Positions 45,482 through 53,958 of a stretch of 64,000 bases of DNA are shown one piece after another; within the stretch, counting starts at the first letter, position 1, and every line of letters starts with the position of its first letter. Source of the DNA: Clostridia bacterium (lineage in GTDB: Bacteria; Bacillota; Clostridia; Oscillospirales; CAG-272); assembly GCA_017411605.1 (NCBI GenBank), contig JAFQPR010000103.1, forward strand, positions 1 to 64,000, read 5' to 3'. The translations under genes and the position numbers were made by a program. The notes beneath the pieces were generated by a model. That model worked only from the letters and a program-made list of their open reading frames with translations, was not told the DNA's origin and ran no database searches.

Positions 45482-47214
45482 TATTCAGCTTCCCCTTCCT
45501 CTTTTTCATTCTGTGACCAATATATCTCGCTGTATTCTTTATTCTTATCAAGAAGCTCACCGTGCGTTCCGATGCCCGTGATGCGCCCGTCATCCATAAC
45601 AATTATCATATCCGCATCCTGAACGGAAGACGTTCTCTGAGCGATAATTATTTTTGTGCAGCCCTCAAGCTCATTGTATAAAGCATTCTTTATACGTCTT
45701 TCGGTTGCTGTATCGACCGCGCTCGTTGAATCGTCAAATATCAATATCTTAGGCTTCTTTATAAGCGCTCTTGCTATACAAAGTCTTTGCTTCTGACCGC
45801 CTGAAAGATTATTTCCGCCCTTATCAAGAACGGTATCATATCCTTCCTTGAAGGAATCTATAAAGATATCCGATGCGGAATAGGCCGCGGCTGTCCTAAG
45901 TTCCTCGTCTGTTGCATCTATATCGCCCCATCTTAAATTCTCGGCAACCGTTCCCGAGAACAAAAGATTCTTCTGAAGCACCATACCAATGCCGTCACGC
46001 AAATTCTTCAACGTATAATTCTTAACGTTTTCACCGTCGACAAGGACCTCGCCCCTGTCAACGTCATATAGTCGAGGTATCATCGAAACAAGGGTGGTCT
46101 TACCGCATCCCGTCGAGCCGACTATTCCAACGGTTTTACCGGCCTCTATTGTGAAACTTATATCACTCAATACCTCTTCATCATTGTTTTTGTAATAACG
46201 GAAGCCTACGTTTTTGAATTCTATCTTTCCGTTTTCTACTCTCTTATCGGGGGCTTTTGCATAAACGTCGGTAATATCTATCTTTTCATCGAGCACTTCG
46301 GCAATTCTTCTTCCCGAAGCTATAGCTCTTGATGCGCTCGTAAAGAGGAATGATACCATTGCCATCGAATGAAGAATCTGGTTTACGTATGTAATAAAAG
46401 CGCTGAGATCTCCAATATCCATTCTGCCGCTAAGAACGTCCGCGTGACCCGACCAAACGACGATAACGATAGTCGTATACATAAATAAATTCATTATAGG
46501 GGTCATCATTATCATCAGCTTTGTCGCTCTCAACGATGCGCTCTTAAGATTGGAATTTGCTCTGTTAAACTTCTCAATTTCGCATTCTTCACGCACGAAA
46601 GACTTAACAACTCTTACATTGGTTACGTTTTCCTGAACTGTCGAGTTGAGCTTATCTATTTTAACTTGAACGCGTGAAAATCTTGGAAGCGCAGAAATGA
46701 TAAGACCGAGTATCGATATTAACATTAACGGAATTGTTACTGCCAAAACTACCGATAGAGGGGGATTTATCGTTATTGCCATTATAAACGCACCAATCAT
46801 AATTCCGGGGGACCTTAGTGCCATTCGAAGAAGCATATTAACAAAGTTCTGAAGCTGAGTAATGTCATTTGTAAGTCTTGTAACAAGTGAGCCCGTTGAA
46901 AACTTATCTATATTTGCAAAAGAATATTTCTGTATAGATTTATAAGCATCACTTCTGACGTCAGTTGCAAAATTGACAGAGGCCTTTGCGCCAAAATATG
47001 CGCCGCCGATTCCTCCTGCCATCATAAGAATAGCGCACAGTATCATAGCAAGACCGACACCAATTCCTACGCCAACACCGTTTGCGCCGTTATTTATGAC
47101 TATGGAGAGAAGCTTTGGCATAAAAATCTCACCCAAAACTTCAACGAGCATACAAAGAGGTCCTAGAATAAAAAACGGAAGATACGGCTTTACGTATTTA
47201 AACCATCTCTTCAT
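45481..47214 (-). CDS. Heterodimeric ABC exporter, half-transporter with degenerate ATP site
   Basis: A 577-residue half-transporter with six membrane helices and an ATPase domain: Walker A VGSTGCGKTT, signature LSGGQKQR, Walker B ILIFDDSTSAVD. The residue after the Walker B Asp is Asp instead of the catalytic Glu, which marks the non-hydrolysing site typical of the first subunit of heterodimeric exporters. Its start shares a base with the marR stop and its own stop shares one with the second subunit, so three proteins are translated in a coupled series. Confidence 0.94.
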   Translation of the reverse strand: MKRWFKYVKPYLPFFILGPLCMLVEVLGEIFMPKLLSIVINNGANGVGVGIGVGLAMILCAILMMAGGIGGAYFGAKASVNFATDVRSDAYKSIQKYSFANIDKFSTGSLVTRLTNDITQLQNFVNMLLRMALRSPGIMIGAFIMAITINPPLSVVLAVTIPLMLISILGLIISALPRFSRVQVKIDKLNSTVQENVTNVRVVKSFVREECEIEKFNRANSNLKSASLRATKLMIMMTPIMNLFMYTTIVIVVWSGHADVLSGRMDIGDLSAFITYVNQILHSMAMVSFLFTSASRAIASGRRIAEVLDEKIDITDVYAKAPDKRVENGKIEFKNVGFRYYKNNDEEVLSDISFTIEAGKTVGIVGSTGCGKTTLVSMIPRLYDVDRGEVLVDGENVKNYTLKNLRDGIGMVLQKNLLFSGTVAENLRWGDIDATDEELRTAAAYSASDIFIDSFKEGYDTVLDKGGNNLSGGQKQRLCIARALIKKPKILIFDDSTSAVDTATERRIKNALYNELEGCTKIIIAQRTSSVQDADMIIVMDDGRITGIGTHGELLDKNKEYSEIYWSQNEKEEGEAE

Positions 47215-47663
47215 TATTTTTCCTCCTTTTTAGTAAGCTCTTTTAAATTATTTTGTATTTTTTCAAAGCAAACAGACAAGCACGATAGCTCCTCTTGTGT
47301 CAGTCCTGCCAGTGTCTTTCGGTCAATTACAGTGAAATATTCGCGTGATTTCTCTACTATCTCCCTACCCTTTTCCGTAATGGATATCTCGTTATAACGA
47401 TTATCCTTGCCGGTAGTTCTTGCTATAAGACCGTCGCGTTCAAGCTTCGATAAAGAAACCGTCATAGCAGCTTGGGTTATTCCAAGCTCCTCCGCAATTT
47501 CCTTCTGCGACCTTACCGTTTCACGCTTTGCAAGCTTCATAAGAACCTGATGCTTACTTCTGTGAATACCTATATCGTCAACTACGGTTTCTATTGCGCG
47601 TTTATGCATTCTGTTAACCGATATCATTTGTCTTATAACGTTGATTATTTCATTATCTTTCAT
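47214..47663 (-). CDS. MarR-family transcriptional regulator
   Basis: A 149-residue winged-helix regulator: the DNA-binding segment is SQKEIAEELGITQAAMTVSLSKLERDGLI, followed by the wing with TGKDNRYNEISITEKG. I set the start at ATG 47663, because the GGAGG lies directly before it and overlaps an ATG four codons upstream. It heads the exporter operon and probably represses it, releasing the DNA when a toxic ligand binds. Candidate operator: the TTAA series at 47679-47705, between promoter and start. Confidence 0.93.
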   Translation of the reverse strand: MKDNEIINVIRQMISVNRMHKRAIETVVDDIGIHRSKHQVLMKLAKRETVRSQKEIAEELGITQAAMTVSLSKLERDGLIARTTGKDNRYNEISITEKGREIVEKSREYFTVIDRKTLAGLTQEELSCLSVCFEKIQNNLKELTKKEEK

Positions 47664-47678
47664 TTTTACCTCCATTAC

Positions 47679-47705
47679 TTAACCGTTTAATAATTAACTA
47701 CTTAA
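47679..47705. promoter_or_regulatory. Candidate MarR operator: four TTAA half-sites
   Basis: TTAA occurs at 47679-47682, 47687-47690, 47694-47697 and 47702-47705, that is every 7-8 bases, just downstream of the marR promoter. Spaced AT-rich half-sites at this place fit autoregulation. Binding is inferred, not shown. Confidence 0.4.
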
Positions 47706-47707
47706 TC

Positions 47708-47735
47708 ATTATATCATATTATCGGTAAAATGCAA
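47708..47735 (-). promoter_or_regulatory. Promoter of the marR-exporter operon
   Basis: On the minus strand: TTGCAT (47735-47730), 16-nt spacer, TATAAT (47713-47708). It is divergent from the Nudix-gene promoter. Confidence 0.6.
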
Positions 47736-47762
47736 TAGGATTCAAAAAATATATGCAAAATA

Positions 47763-47791
47763 TTGTTTTTTTTATTAATATGTGGTAAAAT
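47763..47791 (+). promoter_or_regulatory. Promoter of the Nudix hydrolase gene
   Basis: TTGTTT (47763-47768), 17-nt spacer, TAAAAT (47786-47791), with a short leader before the ATG at 47811. Confidence 0.5.
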
Positions 47792-47810
47792 AATGGCACG
47801 AGGTGATAAT

Positions 47811-48269
47811 ATGAAACACACAACAGTTTGCTACATAGAAAAAGACGACTCTTATCTTATGCTGCATCGTATAAAAAAAGAAGCCGATGAAAACAAGGAC
47901 AAATGGATTGGCATAGGCGGTAAGCTTGAAGCAAGCGAATCCCCTTTTGAATGCGTCAGACGCGAAGTATTCGAAGAGGTTGGACTAACTCTGAATTCGA
48001 TACGATACGCAGGCTTTATTACGTTCGTTTCGAACGTTTTCGGTACAGAATATATGCATCTTTTCCATTGCACTGATTTCTCGGGGACTCCGGACGAAAA
48101 TTGCACCGAGGGCGTACCGTCCTGGGTTAAGAAAAGTGATATTCCAAAGCTTCCTATCTGGGAGGGAGATAAAATTTTCCTCGAGCTTCTTGAAAAAGAA
48201 AGGCGCTTTTTCTCGCTGAAATTCGAATACAACGGAGATACTCTTATATCACACACGCTTGAATTCTGA
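47811..48269 (+). CDS. Nudix hydrolase (8-oxo-dGTP diphosphatase-like)
   Basis: A 152-residue Nudix enzyme with the full box GKLEASE...REVFEEVG (Gx5Ex7REUxEExGU) near residue 40. The shape and the MLHRIKKEADENKDKWIGIGGK context resemble the 8-oxo-dGTP/MTH1-like group, which removes oxidised nucleotides, though other nucleotide substrates are possible. The ATG at 47811 is preceded by GAGGTGAT; upstream frames start before the promoter -10. It is a single-gene unit divergent from marR. Confidence 0.9.
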   Translation: MKHTTVCYIEKDDSYLMLHRIKKEADENKDKWIGIGGKLEASESPFECVRREVFEEVGLTLNSIRYAGFITFVSNVFGTEYMHLFHCTDFSGTPDENCTEGVPSWVKKSDIPKLPIWEGDKIFLELLEKERRFFSLKFEYNGDTLISHTLEF

Positions 48270-48300
48270 GTATTGATTAACTTATATTTGTAAAAACAAT

Positions 48301-48379
48301 AACTGCAGTTGAACAAATCTGAAGTGAACCACAAAATTCAGACACTTTTGGAGGTACATATCAATCTTCAACTGCAGTT
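48301..48379. terminator. Long inverted repeat between convergent genes (possible terminator)
   Basis: A perfect 13-bp outer stem, AACTGCAGTTGAA (48301-48313) with TTCAACTGCAGTT (48367-48379), encloses 53 nt. Inside are TCTGAA/TTCAGA (48319-48324 with 48338-48343) and a GTG/CAC pairing. T-rich sequence follows on both outer sides. It could terminate both the Nudix gene and the YgjP-type gene. The large structured interior is unusual for a plain terminator. Confidence 0.55.
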
Positions 48380-48383
48380 TTAT

Positions 48384-48896
48384 TTATTTAGTTTTTAACA
48401 GTTTTCTTCTGTCTTTGTAATCGGGAAGATATCTTTCTATGATTGCGTAAAACCTCGGCGAATGATTCATTTCGACAAGATGAGCAAGCTCGTGGACTAC
48501 TACGTATTCTCTTGCTGCCTCGGGATAAAGCATAAGAAGATACGAAAAGCTTATATTTTTTGAGGAAGAGCATGAACCGAATCTTGTTTTAGCAGAAGTT
48601 ATGGTTATACGGTTATATGACAACTTCATTATAGCGGCGTAGTGCTCGCAAAGCGCTCCTAAATATATTCGCGCTTGTTTTTTTAACTGCTTTATCTGCT
48701 CGTCAGAGAGTATTTCATACTTTTCTCGTTTGCGCTTTTCTCTTTCGAGAGCTTTTTCAATCCATTCCGTATGCTTTTCAACTATAGCTTTAATCTCCCG
48801 CTTAGACATTTTCATGGGAGCTTTTACAATAACGCAGCCATTTTCAATTTTTATGGCAACGCTTTTACGCTTTGAATATCTTACCTCGTAGTCCAT
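48384..48896 (-). CDS. YgjP-type (DUF45) metallopeptidase-like protein
   Basis: A 170-residue protein of the YgjP/DUF45 family: RYSKRKSVAIKI at the start, RFGSCSSSKNISFSYLLMLYP in the middle, and the zinc motif VVHELAHLVEMNHSPRFY (HExxH...H). Members look like small M48-related metallopeptidases and are found with various partners; the function is unsettled. I use the ATG at 48896, with GGAG upstream. The promoter at 48924-48952 would leave a longer frame with only a short leader. Confidence 0.88.
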   Translation of the reverse strand: MDYEVRYSKRKSVAIKIENGCVIVKAPMKMSKREIKAIVEKHTEWIEKALEREKRKREKYEILSDEQIKQLKKQARIYLGALCEHYAAIMKLSYNRITITSAKTRFGSCSSSKNISFSYLLMLYPEAAREYVVVHELAHLVEMNHSPRFYAIIERYLPDYKDRRKLLKTK

Positions 48897-48923
48897 ATTA
48901 TCTCCAAAATACTTTTTGCTCAT

Positions 48924-48952
48924 ATTTTATCACAGGATCGTGTTATTGTAAA
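48924..48952 (-). promoter_or_regulatory. Promoter of the YgjP-type gene
   Basis: On the minus strand: TTTACA (48952-48947), 17-nt spacer, TAAAAT (48929-48924), in the short gap after the PBP gene. Confidence 0.6.
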
Positions 48953-48968
48953 CCCCTTGTAATAAAAA

Positions 48969-51377
48969 TTATTCACCGTGTATAAAACAATACGAATTAA
49001 ATTGTTTTTTGCGTTTTCCTCTGCCTACATAATCTCCTTCTTCTATATAATTATAATAGAATGGTACATCGTAGCTCTCCGGCATTGGCAAGCTACCGTC
49101 GGTTTTCATATAGACGTAATCCGCATCGCTAATTATAATTTCTTTCGGAAAATGGCGGTCGTTTATTAGAAGAAGCGCAATATCCTTAACATCCTCCTCG
49201 GGGCAGCTTTCATTTGCCATCCCCTCAGCAAAAACATCGTATTTGCAAATAATATGCCTTTTGCAATCACCTTTAGGCTCAGTTCCTTTTATAAAAAAGC
49301 CGTAATCGCACCTATCTCCTCTGGGGTCTTTTTTACACTTTTCTGTAAAACATTTACCCGAATCACAACAAAAATCTCTTTTGATTAAACCGATTTTAGA
49401 AAAGCTTTTGATTTCGCTATCTTTTTTATTTTTTAATACACTATCGTGAACATCCTTCATTATATCGTCCCAAATCTTCAGATGAGTCGGATACACGCTG
49501 CCCACAGAACTATCCGAGTTTATATATCCGCACCATATACCCGCCGTATAATACGGAGTGTATCCTATAAATAATCTATCCTTATCATCTCCCGAGGTTC
49601 CTGTTTTTCCTGCGGTGTCAACTGTGTTTTTCAAGGTGATTTTTGATGCCGTACCGTTCTCTGTTACGTTCATAAGCATCTGATTCATCACTCGCATCGC
49701 TTCTTTTGTAAACAACTCTTTCTCTGCAGGAGAATTATCAATAATCAAATTACCGTCAGAGTCAAACACCGCAATAAAGCTGCGACCTTCTGTAAACAGT
49801 CCTTCGCGAGGAAAAACAGTATATGCCTCGGTCATGCGCCTAAGACTGACTCCATAGCTTAATTGACCAAGAGCAAGTGGCGCAGCTGCAAGGTCGGTCA
49901 ATTTATTTCCGTTCTTATCATAGGCACTTAATGTCAGTGTATCAAAATTGAAATCATTTTTAAGATTTTTATATATTTTTTCAGCTCCAAGCATTTTATA
50001 AAGTCTTATAGCGACGGTGTTTTTGGATAACCTGAGGGCATCGTTTACAGTTGTTAATCCATCATAAACCGATGGATAATTCTTAGGGTATTCTACGTAA
50101 CCGTTACCAATCTTATTAAACTCAATCGGCACGTCATCAAATACCGTAGCCCAAGTGATTCTTTTCTCGTTTATTAATGGAGCATATAATGCCAAAGGCT
50201 TAAGTGAAGAGCCCGGAGTATGAGGACAGGTCGCAAGATTAAGCAGACGATTCCCTCTTTTTTCTCCCATCGAGCCCACTATTCCAACAAGATTTCCCGT
50301 TACGGAATCACAAATAGCCATTGCATAATTGAGTCCATAAGCAGTTTTTCCTGAAAAGTTTTTTTCGTTTTCAAAATAATCCTCAAGCTTTTCCTGAATA
50401 TAAGGATCTTCGGTCGTATATATTTTCAAGCCGCCGTTTATCAAGAGTGCCTCAGCAGAAGCTCGTGATACAGAGTATTTTTCCGAGATAGCTTCAATAA
50501 CGTCATTATTTACAGTTTCAATAAACCACGAATTGTATTCTTGTTCAACATTTTCTTTTTGTGTTATTTTCAATTCGTCCTTAATAGCTTCTTTATATTG
50601 CTCCGCATTGATAACACCGAAATCAAGCATTGCGAACAAAACGTCATTTCTTTTTTTTAAGCAAGCTTCGGGATTAATTCGCGGATTATACTTAGTCGGC
50701 GCATTGGTTATTCCGACAAGGGTTGCCGCTTCCGAAAGGTTTATTTCGTCTATATCTTTACCGAAATAATTTTCCGCAGCAAAGGAAACTCCTGTAATGT
50801 TTTCGCCAAAAGGTATGATATTTAAATATACCTCGAGAATTTCATTCTTAGTATGAGTTTTCTCAATATTGTACGCTCTTATTATTTCATTAAACTTACG
50901 CTTCAGCGTTACCTCGTTATCTCCACTTATATTTTTAATGACCTGCTGAGTTACAGTAGAAGCTCCAAAAGTATTCTTTACGTGAAAAACCGAATTAAAA
51001 AGTGCATATAACGTTCTTATAATATCAACACCCGAATGCGAATAGAACTTTCTGTCTTCCATGGCTAAAAAGCCATTTATTAAATTTTGCGGAACAGCTT
51101 TTAATTCCACCCACCGTTTTTTATTCTCACCAAGAACAACACTTTTATATAAAACAGGATCGTATTCCGACAAATAGTATGCATTTGCGCCTCTATCGTA
51201 ATAATACTCGGTTACAGTGCTCCCCTTCGCAAGAGAAAACATAAGTTCGTCGCTGTTTAAATCTATATTCTTTTTTGAATAAACTACTGTAAATATGACA
51301 GCTGCAAGCGCGGTAAGTGAAACCGATAGCAGTAAAATACAAGTAATAACAATTATTTTTCCATTTCTTTTTTTCAT
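48969..51377 (-). CDS. Class A penicillin-binding protein (PBP1A-type)
   Basis: An 802-residue bifunctional peptidoglycan synthase. An N-terminal membrane anchor (about 8-33) precedes the GT51 glycosyltransferase domain with catalytic Glu107 in EDRKFYSH and FGASTVTQQ. The transpeptidase domain has the nucleophile Ser390 in PGSSLK, SKN in LRLSKNTVA and KTG in AGKTGTSGDD. The last 150 residues hold nine cysteines around SGKCF, DPRGDRC and KGTEP, as in clostridial PBP1A proteins, perhaps forming disulfides. The GGAG ribosome-binding site, seven bases before the ATG at 51377, lies in the 3' arm of the terminator hairpin. Confidence 0.95.
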   Translation of the reverse strand: MKKRNGKIIVITCILLLSVSLTALAAVIFTVVYSKKNIDLNSDELMFSLAKGSTVTEYYYDRGANAYYLSEYDPVLYKSVVLGENKKRWVELKAVPQNLINGFLAMEDRKFYSHSGVDIIRTLYALFNSVFHVKNTFGASTVTQQVIKNISGDNEVTLKRKFNEIIRAYNIEKTHTKNEILEVYLNIIPFGENITGVSFAAENYFGKDIDEINLSEAATLVGITNAPTKYNPRINPEACLKKRNDVLFAMLDFGVINAEQYKEAIKDELKITQKENVEQEYNSWFIETVNNDVIEAISEKYSVSRASAEALLINGGLKIYTTEDPYIQEKLEDYFENEKNFSGKTAYGLNYAMAICDSVTGNLVGIVGSMGEKRGNRLLNLATCPHTPGSSLKPLALYAPLINEKRITWATVFDDVPIEFNKIGNGYVEYPKNYPSVYDGLTTVNDALRLSKNTVAIRLYKMLGAEKIYKNLKNDFNFDTLTLSAYDKNGNKLTDLAAAPLALGQLSYGVSLRRMTEAYTVFPREGLFTEGRSFIAVFDSDGNLIIDNSPAEKELFTKEAMRVMNQMLMNVTENGTASKITLKNTVDTAGKTGTSGDDKDRLFIGYTPYYTAGIWCGYINSDSSVGSVYPTHLKIWDDIMKDVHDSVLKNKKDSEIKSFSKIGLIKRDFCCDSGKCFTEKCKKDPRGDRCDYGFFIKGTEPKGDCKRHIICKYDVFAEGMANESCPEEDVKDIALLLINDRHFPKEIIISDADYVYMKTDGSLPMPESYDVPFYYNYIEEGDYVGRGKRKKQFNSYCFIHGE

Positions 51378-51418
51378 AAAAAAACTCCGTGCGGTTTTTT
51401 AAATCTTGCCACACGGAG
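51378..51418 (-). terminator. Terminator after truA whose 3' arm contains the PBP ribosome-binding site
   Basis: On the minus strand CTCCGTGTGG (51418-51409) pairs with CCGCACGGAG (51394-51385) over 10 bp with one wobble. Then come seven T residues (51384-51378) and directly the ATG of the PBP gene. The last GGAG of the stem is the only SD for that gene. Confidence 0.8.
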
Positions 51419-51456
51419 AATTTTTTATTATATAAATAATATGGTAACTTTGGAAA

Positions 51457-52215
51457 TTATAATAATTTATCGCCGTAGTCAACACGGTTAAGATAAAGAC
51501 CGTCTGCAGGAGCTGTCATTCCCGCTTTTGATCTGTCACGTGAATCAATAATGGTTTTAATATCTTCGGGGGTAAATCTGCCAAACGCGACCTCTGTAAG
51601 AGTACCCGTAATTATTCTTACCATATTGTATAGAAAACCATCGGCGTGAATGCGAAGCTCTATTATATCTCCGTTTCGTTCTATTTTGATGTAATCAACA
51701 TTACGCAAGGTATCTTCGGTATCTGACCCTGCCGCCATGAATGCAGAAAAATCATGTTTTCCCAAAATATACTTTGCTCCGGATCTCATAAGGTCGAGTC
51801 CTTCATCCGATATAAGGCGTGGTAAAAACCACGCTCTATGAGTTTCGAAGGGATTTTGTACTCTCGTATTAAGTATTCTGTAAAGATATTCTTTTCCGAC
51901 GGCATCGTAACGCGGATGAAAGCTATCATCACACTCTTTTGCGTAAAACATAGATATATCTTCGGGCAGAAATCTTGCAATTGCCAACGGAAGCTTATCA
52001 GCAGGTACTGTTCCGCCTTCGTTTTCGATGGTCAAGCAAAACTCATTTGCGTGAACTCCGCCATCGGTTCTGCTGCATCCTGTAACGCGGCACGGAACTC
52101 CGAATACTGCATCGGCAGCAGCGCATAGCTCCCCTTGAACAGTCCTCTTATCGGGCTGTACCTGAAAACCGTGAAAGTCAGTTCCGAGATATTTTATTTT
52201 TGCAAAATATTTCAT
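51457..52215 (-). CDS. truA: tRNA pseudouridine(38-40) synthase TruA
   Basis: A 252-residue pseudouridine synthase acting on positions 38-40 of the tRNA anticodon arm. The catalytic Asp is in GCSRTDGGVHA. FHPRYDAVGKEYLYRI and FLYNMVRIITGTL are also characteristic. It follows ecfT by 18 nt, the usual order ecfA1-ecfA2-ecfT-truA of Firmicutes. A strong terminator lies 38 nt beyond the stop. Confidence 0.97.
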   Translation of the reverse strand: MKYFAKIKYLGTDFHGFQVQPDKRTVQGELCAAADAVFGVPCRVTGCSRTDGGVHANEFCLTIENEGGTVPADKLPLAIARFLPEDISMFYAKECDDSFHPRYDAVGKEYLYRILNTRVQNPFETHRAWFLPRLISDEGLDLMRSGAKYILGKHDFSAFMAAGSDTEDTLRNVDYIKIERNGDIIELRIHADGFLYNMVRIITGTLTEVAFGRFTPEDIKTIIDSRDRSKAGMTAPADGLYLNRVDYGDKLL

Positions 52216-52233
52216 ACAGCCCCCATAAAAGAA

Positions 52234-53100
52234 TTATATCTTATAGAAAAATACGTTGTATACCGTTTCGGGTAAGATTCCCGTAATGTGCGATGGGATT
52301 ATCATAAGCGCAATAACTGCAGCGAGGAACACAAGACCGATACCGAACCAAGCATAATCCCTGCCGCGGAACTCGAGTTTAACGAGCTTCGTTCTGTTTT
52401 TATCACCTCTGTAGCAACGGCACTCCATAGCTACCGCCAATTCGTCCGCGCGCTTAAACGAAGAAACGAAGAGCGGGATAATTATAGGAATCAATGCTTT
52501 CGCCCTCTTTATAAGCGATCCCGATGAAAAATCAGCGCCTCTTGATTTTTGAGCGTTCATTATTTTTTCGGTTTCCTCAATAAGAGTCGGTATAAATCTC
52601 AACGCTATCGTCATCATCATTGCGAAAACGTGAACGGGAATTTTTATCTTCTTTAGCGGTGAGAGCAAGCTCTCTATTCCATCCGTCAATGATATAGGTG
52701 ACGTCGTATACGTCAAAAGAACGCTTGTACCGATTATAAGAAGAATAACTCTCAATGCCATAAACACAGCCCTTATTATGCCCTCTTTGTATATTTCTAT
52801 AAAGTAGAAATCAACAAGAGGCTGACTCTCGCCTTTAGTCATAAATAAATTAATGAGCGCTGTAAAAATAAGAACGTAAATTATCGGCTTTACACCCTTC
52901 AAAATAACCCTGATTGAAATTCTGCTAAGTAGGATAAGAGATATAACCGACAGAAGAATGGTTAAAAATCCCAAAGGTGTATTAACAAGAAATACAGTAA
53001 CTATAAATAACACCGTAAGAATTATCTTCGTTCTCGGGTCGAGCTTATGAATGCAGGAATCCCCCGGAAAGTACTGACCTAAGGTAATGTCTGAAATCAT
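52234..53100 (-). CDS. ecfT: Energy-coupling factor transporter membrane protein EcfT
   Basis: A 288-residue membrane protein with about six hydrophobic segments. The two Ala-Arg-Gly-type coupling motifs that grip the ATPases are seen as AQKSRGADF and AMECRCYRG (second one with Cys-Tyr). The start IGQYFPGDSCIHKLDPRTKI-like region is typical of the family. With EcfA1 and EcfA2 it forms the shared energising module for several vitamin-binding S proteins. No S gene is in the window, so the cargo is not known. It overlaps ecfA2 by 4 nt. Confidence 0.94.
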   Translation of the reverse strand: MISDITLGQYFPGDSCIHKLDPRTKIILTVLFIVTVFLVNTPLGFLTILLSVISLILLSRISIRVILKGVKPIIYVLIFTALINLFMTKGESQPLVDFYFIEIYKEGIIRAVFMALRVILLIIGTSVLLTYTTSPISLTDGIESLLSPLKKIKIPVHVFAMMMTIALRFIPTLIEETEKIMNAQKSRGADFSSGSLIKRAKALIPIIIPLFVSSFKRADELAVAMECRCYRGDKNRTKLVKLEFRGRDYAWFGIGLVFLAAVIALMIIPSHITGILPETVYNVFFYKI

Positions 53101-53957
53101 TTTGCATTACCTCCAAGATAGTTTATTATCGCATCCCGAACACCGCCTACCGTATAAAGCTTTCCTTCAAGCTCTATACCGCACGCCTTAAGTCTTGATG
53201 CTATTTTCGAAATAACGGGAACGTCAAGACCTATAGCTTCAAGCTCGGTAGCAGATGAGAAAATTTCATCCACCGTTCCCGCTTTATATACTTTTGAATC
53301 GCTCATAACGACAACGTTATCGCAATAATAAGCCATATCCTCCATAGAATGACTTACCAAAATAAGCGTAACACCGCTTTCCTTAACGTAATCGGAGAGT
53401 CCTCCGAGTATTTCCCTTCTTCCTCTCGGGTCAAGTCCCGCCGCGGGTTCGTCAAGAACGAGAACCTCGGGACGCATTGCCAGAATACCCGCTATTGCTA
53501 CTCGGCGCTTCTGACCTCCCGATAATTCAAACGGAGATTTTTCAAGCAGATCTTCGGTTATTCCGGTAAATCTTATAGCTTCGTTTACGCGCTCGTTAAT
53601 CTCCTCATCGGAAAGCCCCTGATTTCTTGGCCCGAATTCAATATCACGTCTTACCGTTTCGTCAAAAAGCTGGTATTCGGGATACTGCATTACAAGACCG
53701 ACTCTGAATCTTATTTTGCTGATTTCCGAAGGCTTTTGCCAAATATTCACTCCGTCAAGTAAAACTTCGCCTTCTTCGGGCTTATAAAGTCCGTTAAGCA
53801 AGCTTACGAGAGTTGATTTTCCCGAGCCCGTATGCCCTATAAGTCCTGTGATTTTTCCTTTTTCAAAGGAAACGGATACGTTATCAAGCGCTAATTTCTC
53901 AAACGGTGTTCCTTTGCCGTAAAGGAATGACACTCCTTTAACTTCAAGCTTTGTCAT
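53097..53957 (-). CDS. ecfA2: ECF transporter ATPase EcfA2
   Basis: A 286-residue ATPase: Walker A GHTGSGKST, Q-loop VMQYPEYQLF, signature LSGGQKRR, Walker B VLVLDEPAAGLD. The C-terminal extension after the core is of the ECF kind. It couples ATP hydrolysis to vitamin uptake through EcfT. It begins one base after ecfA1 and overlaps ecfT by 4 nt. Confidence 0.95.
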   Translation of the reverse strand: MTKLEVKGVSFLYGKGTPFEKLALDNVSVSFEKGKITGLIGHTGSGKSTLVSLLNGLYKPEEGEVLLDGVNIWQKPSEISKIRFRVGLVMQYPEYQLFDETVRRDIEFGPRNQGLSDEEINERVNEAIRFTGITEDLLEKSPFELSGGQKRRVAIAGILAMRPEVLVLDEPAAGLDPRGRREILGGLSDYVKESGVTLILVSHSMEDMAYYCDNVVVMSDSKVYKAGTVDEIFSSATELEAIGLDVPVISKIASRLKACGIELEGKLYTVGGVRDAIINYLGGNAK

Positions 53958-53958
53958 C

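Noticed and set aside
48301-48379. Riboswitch
   Set aside because: It lies downstream of both convergent genes, not in a leader, and shows no known aptamer motif.
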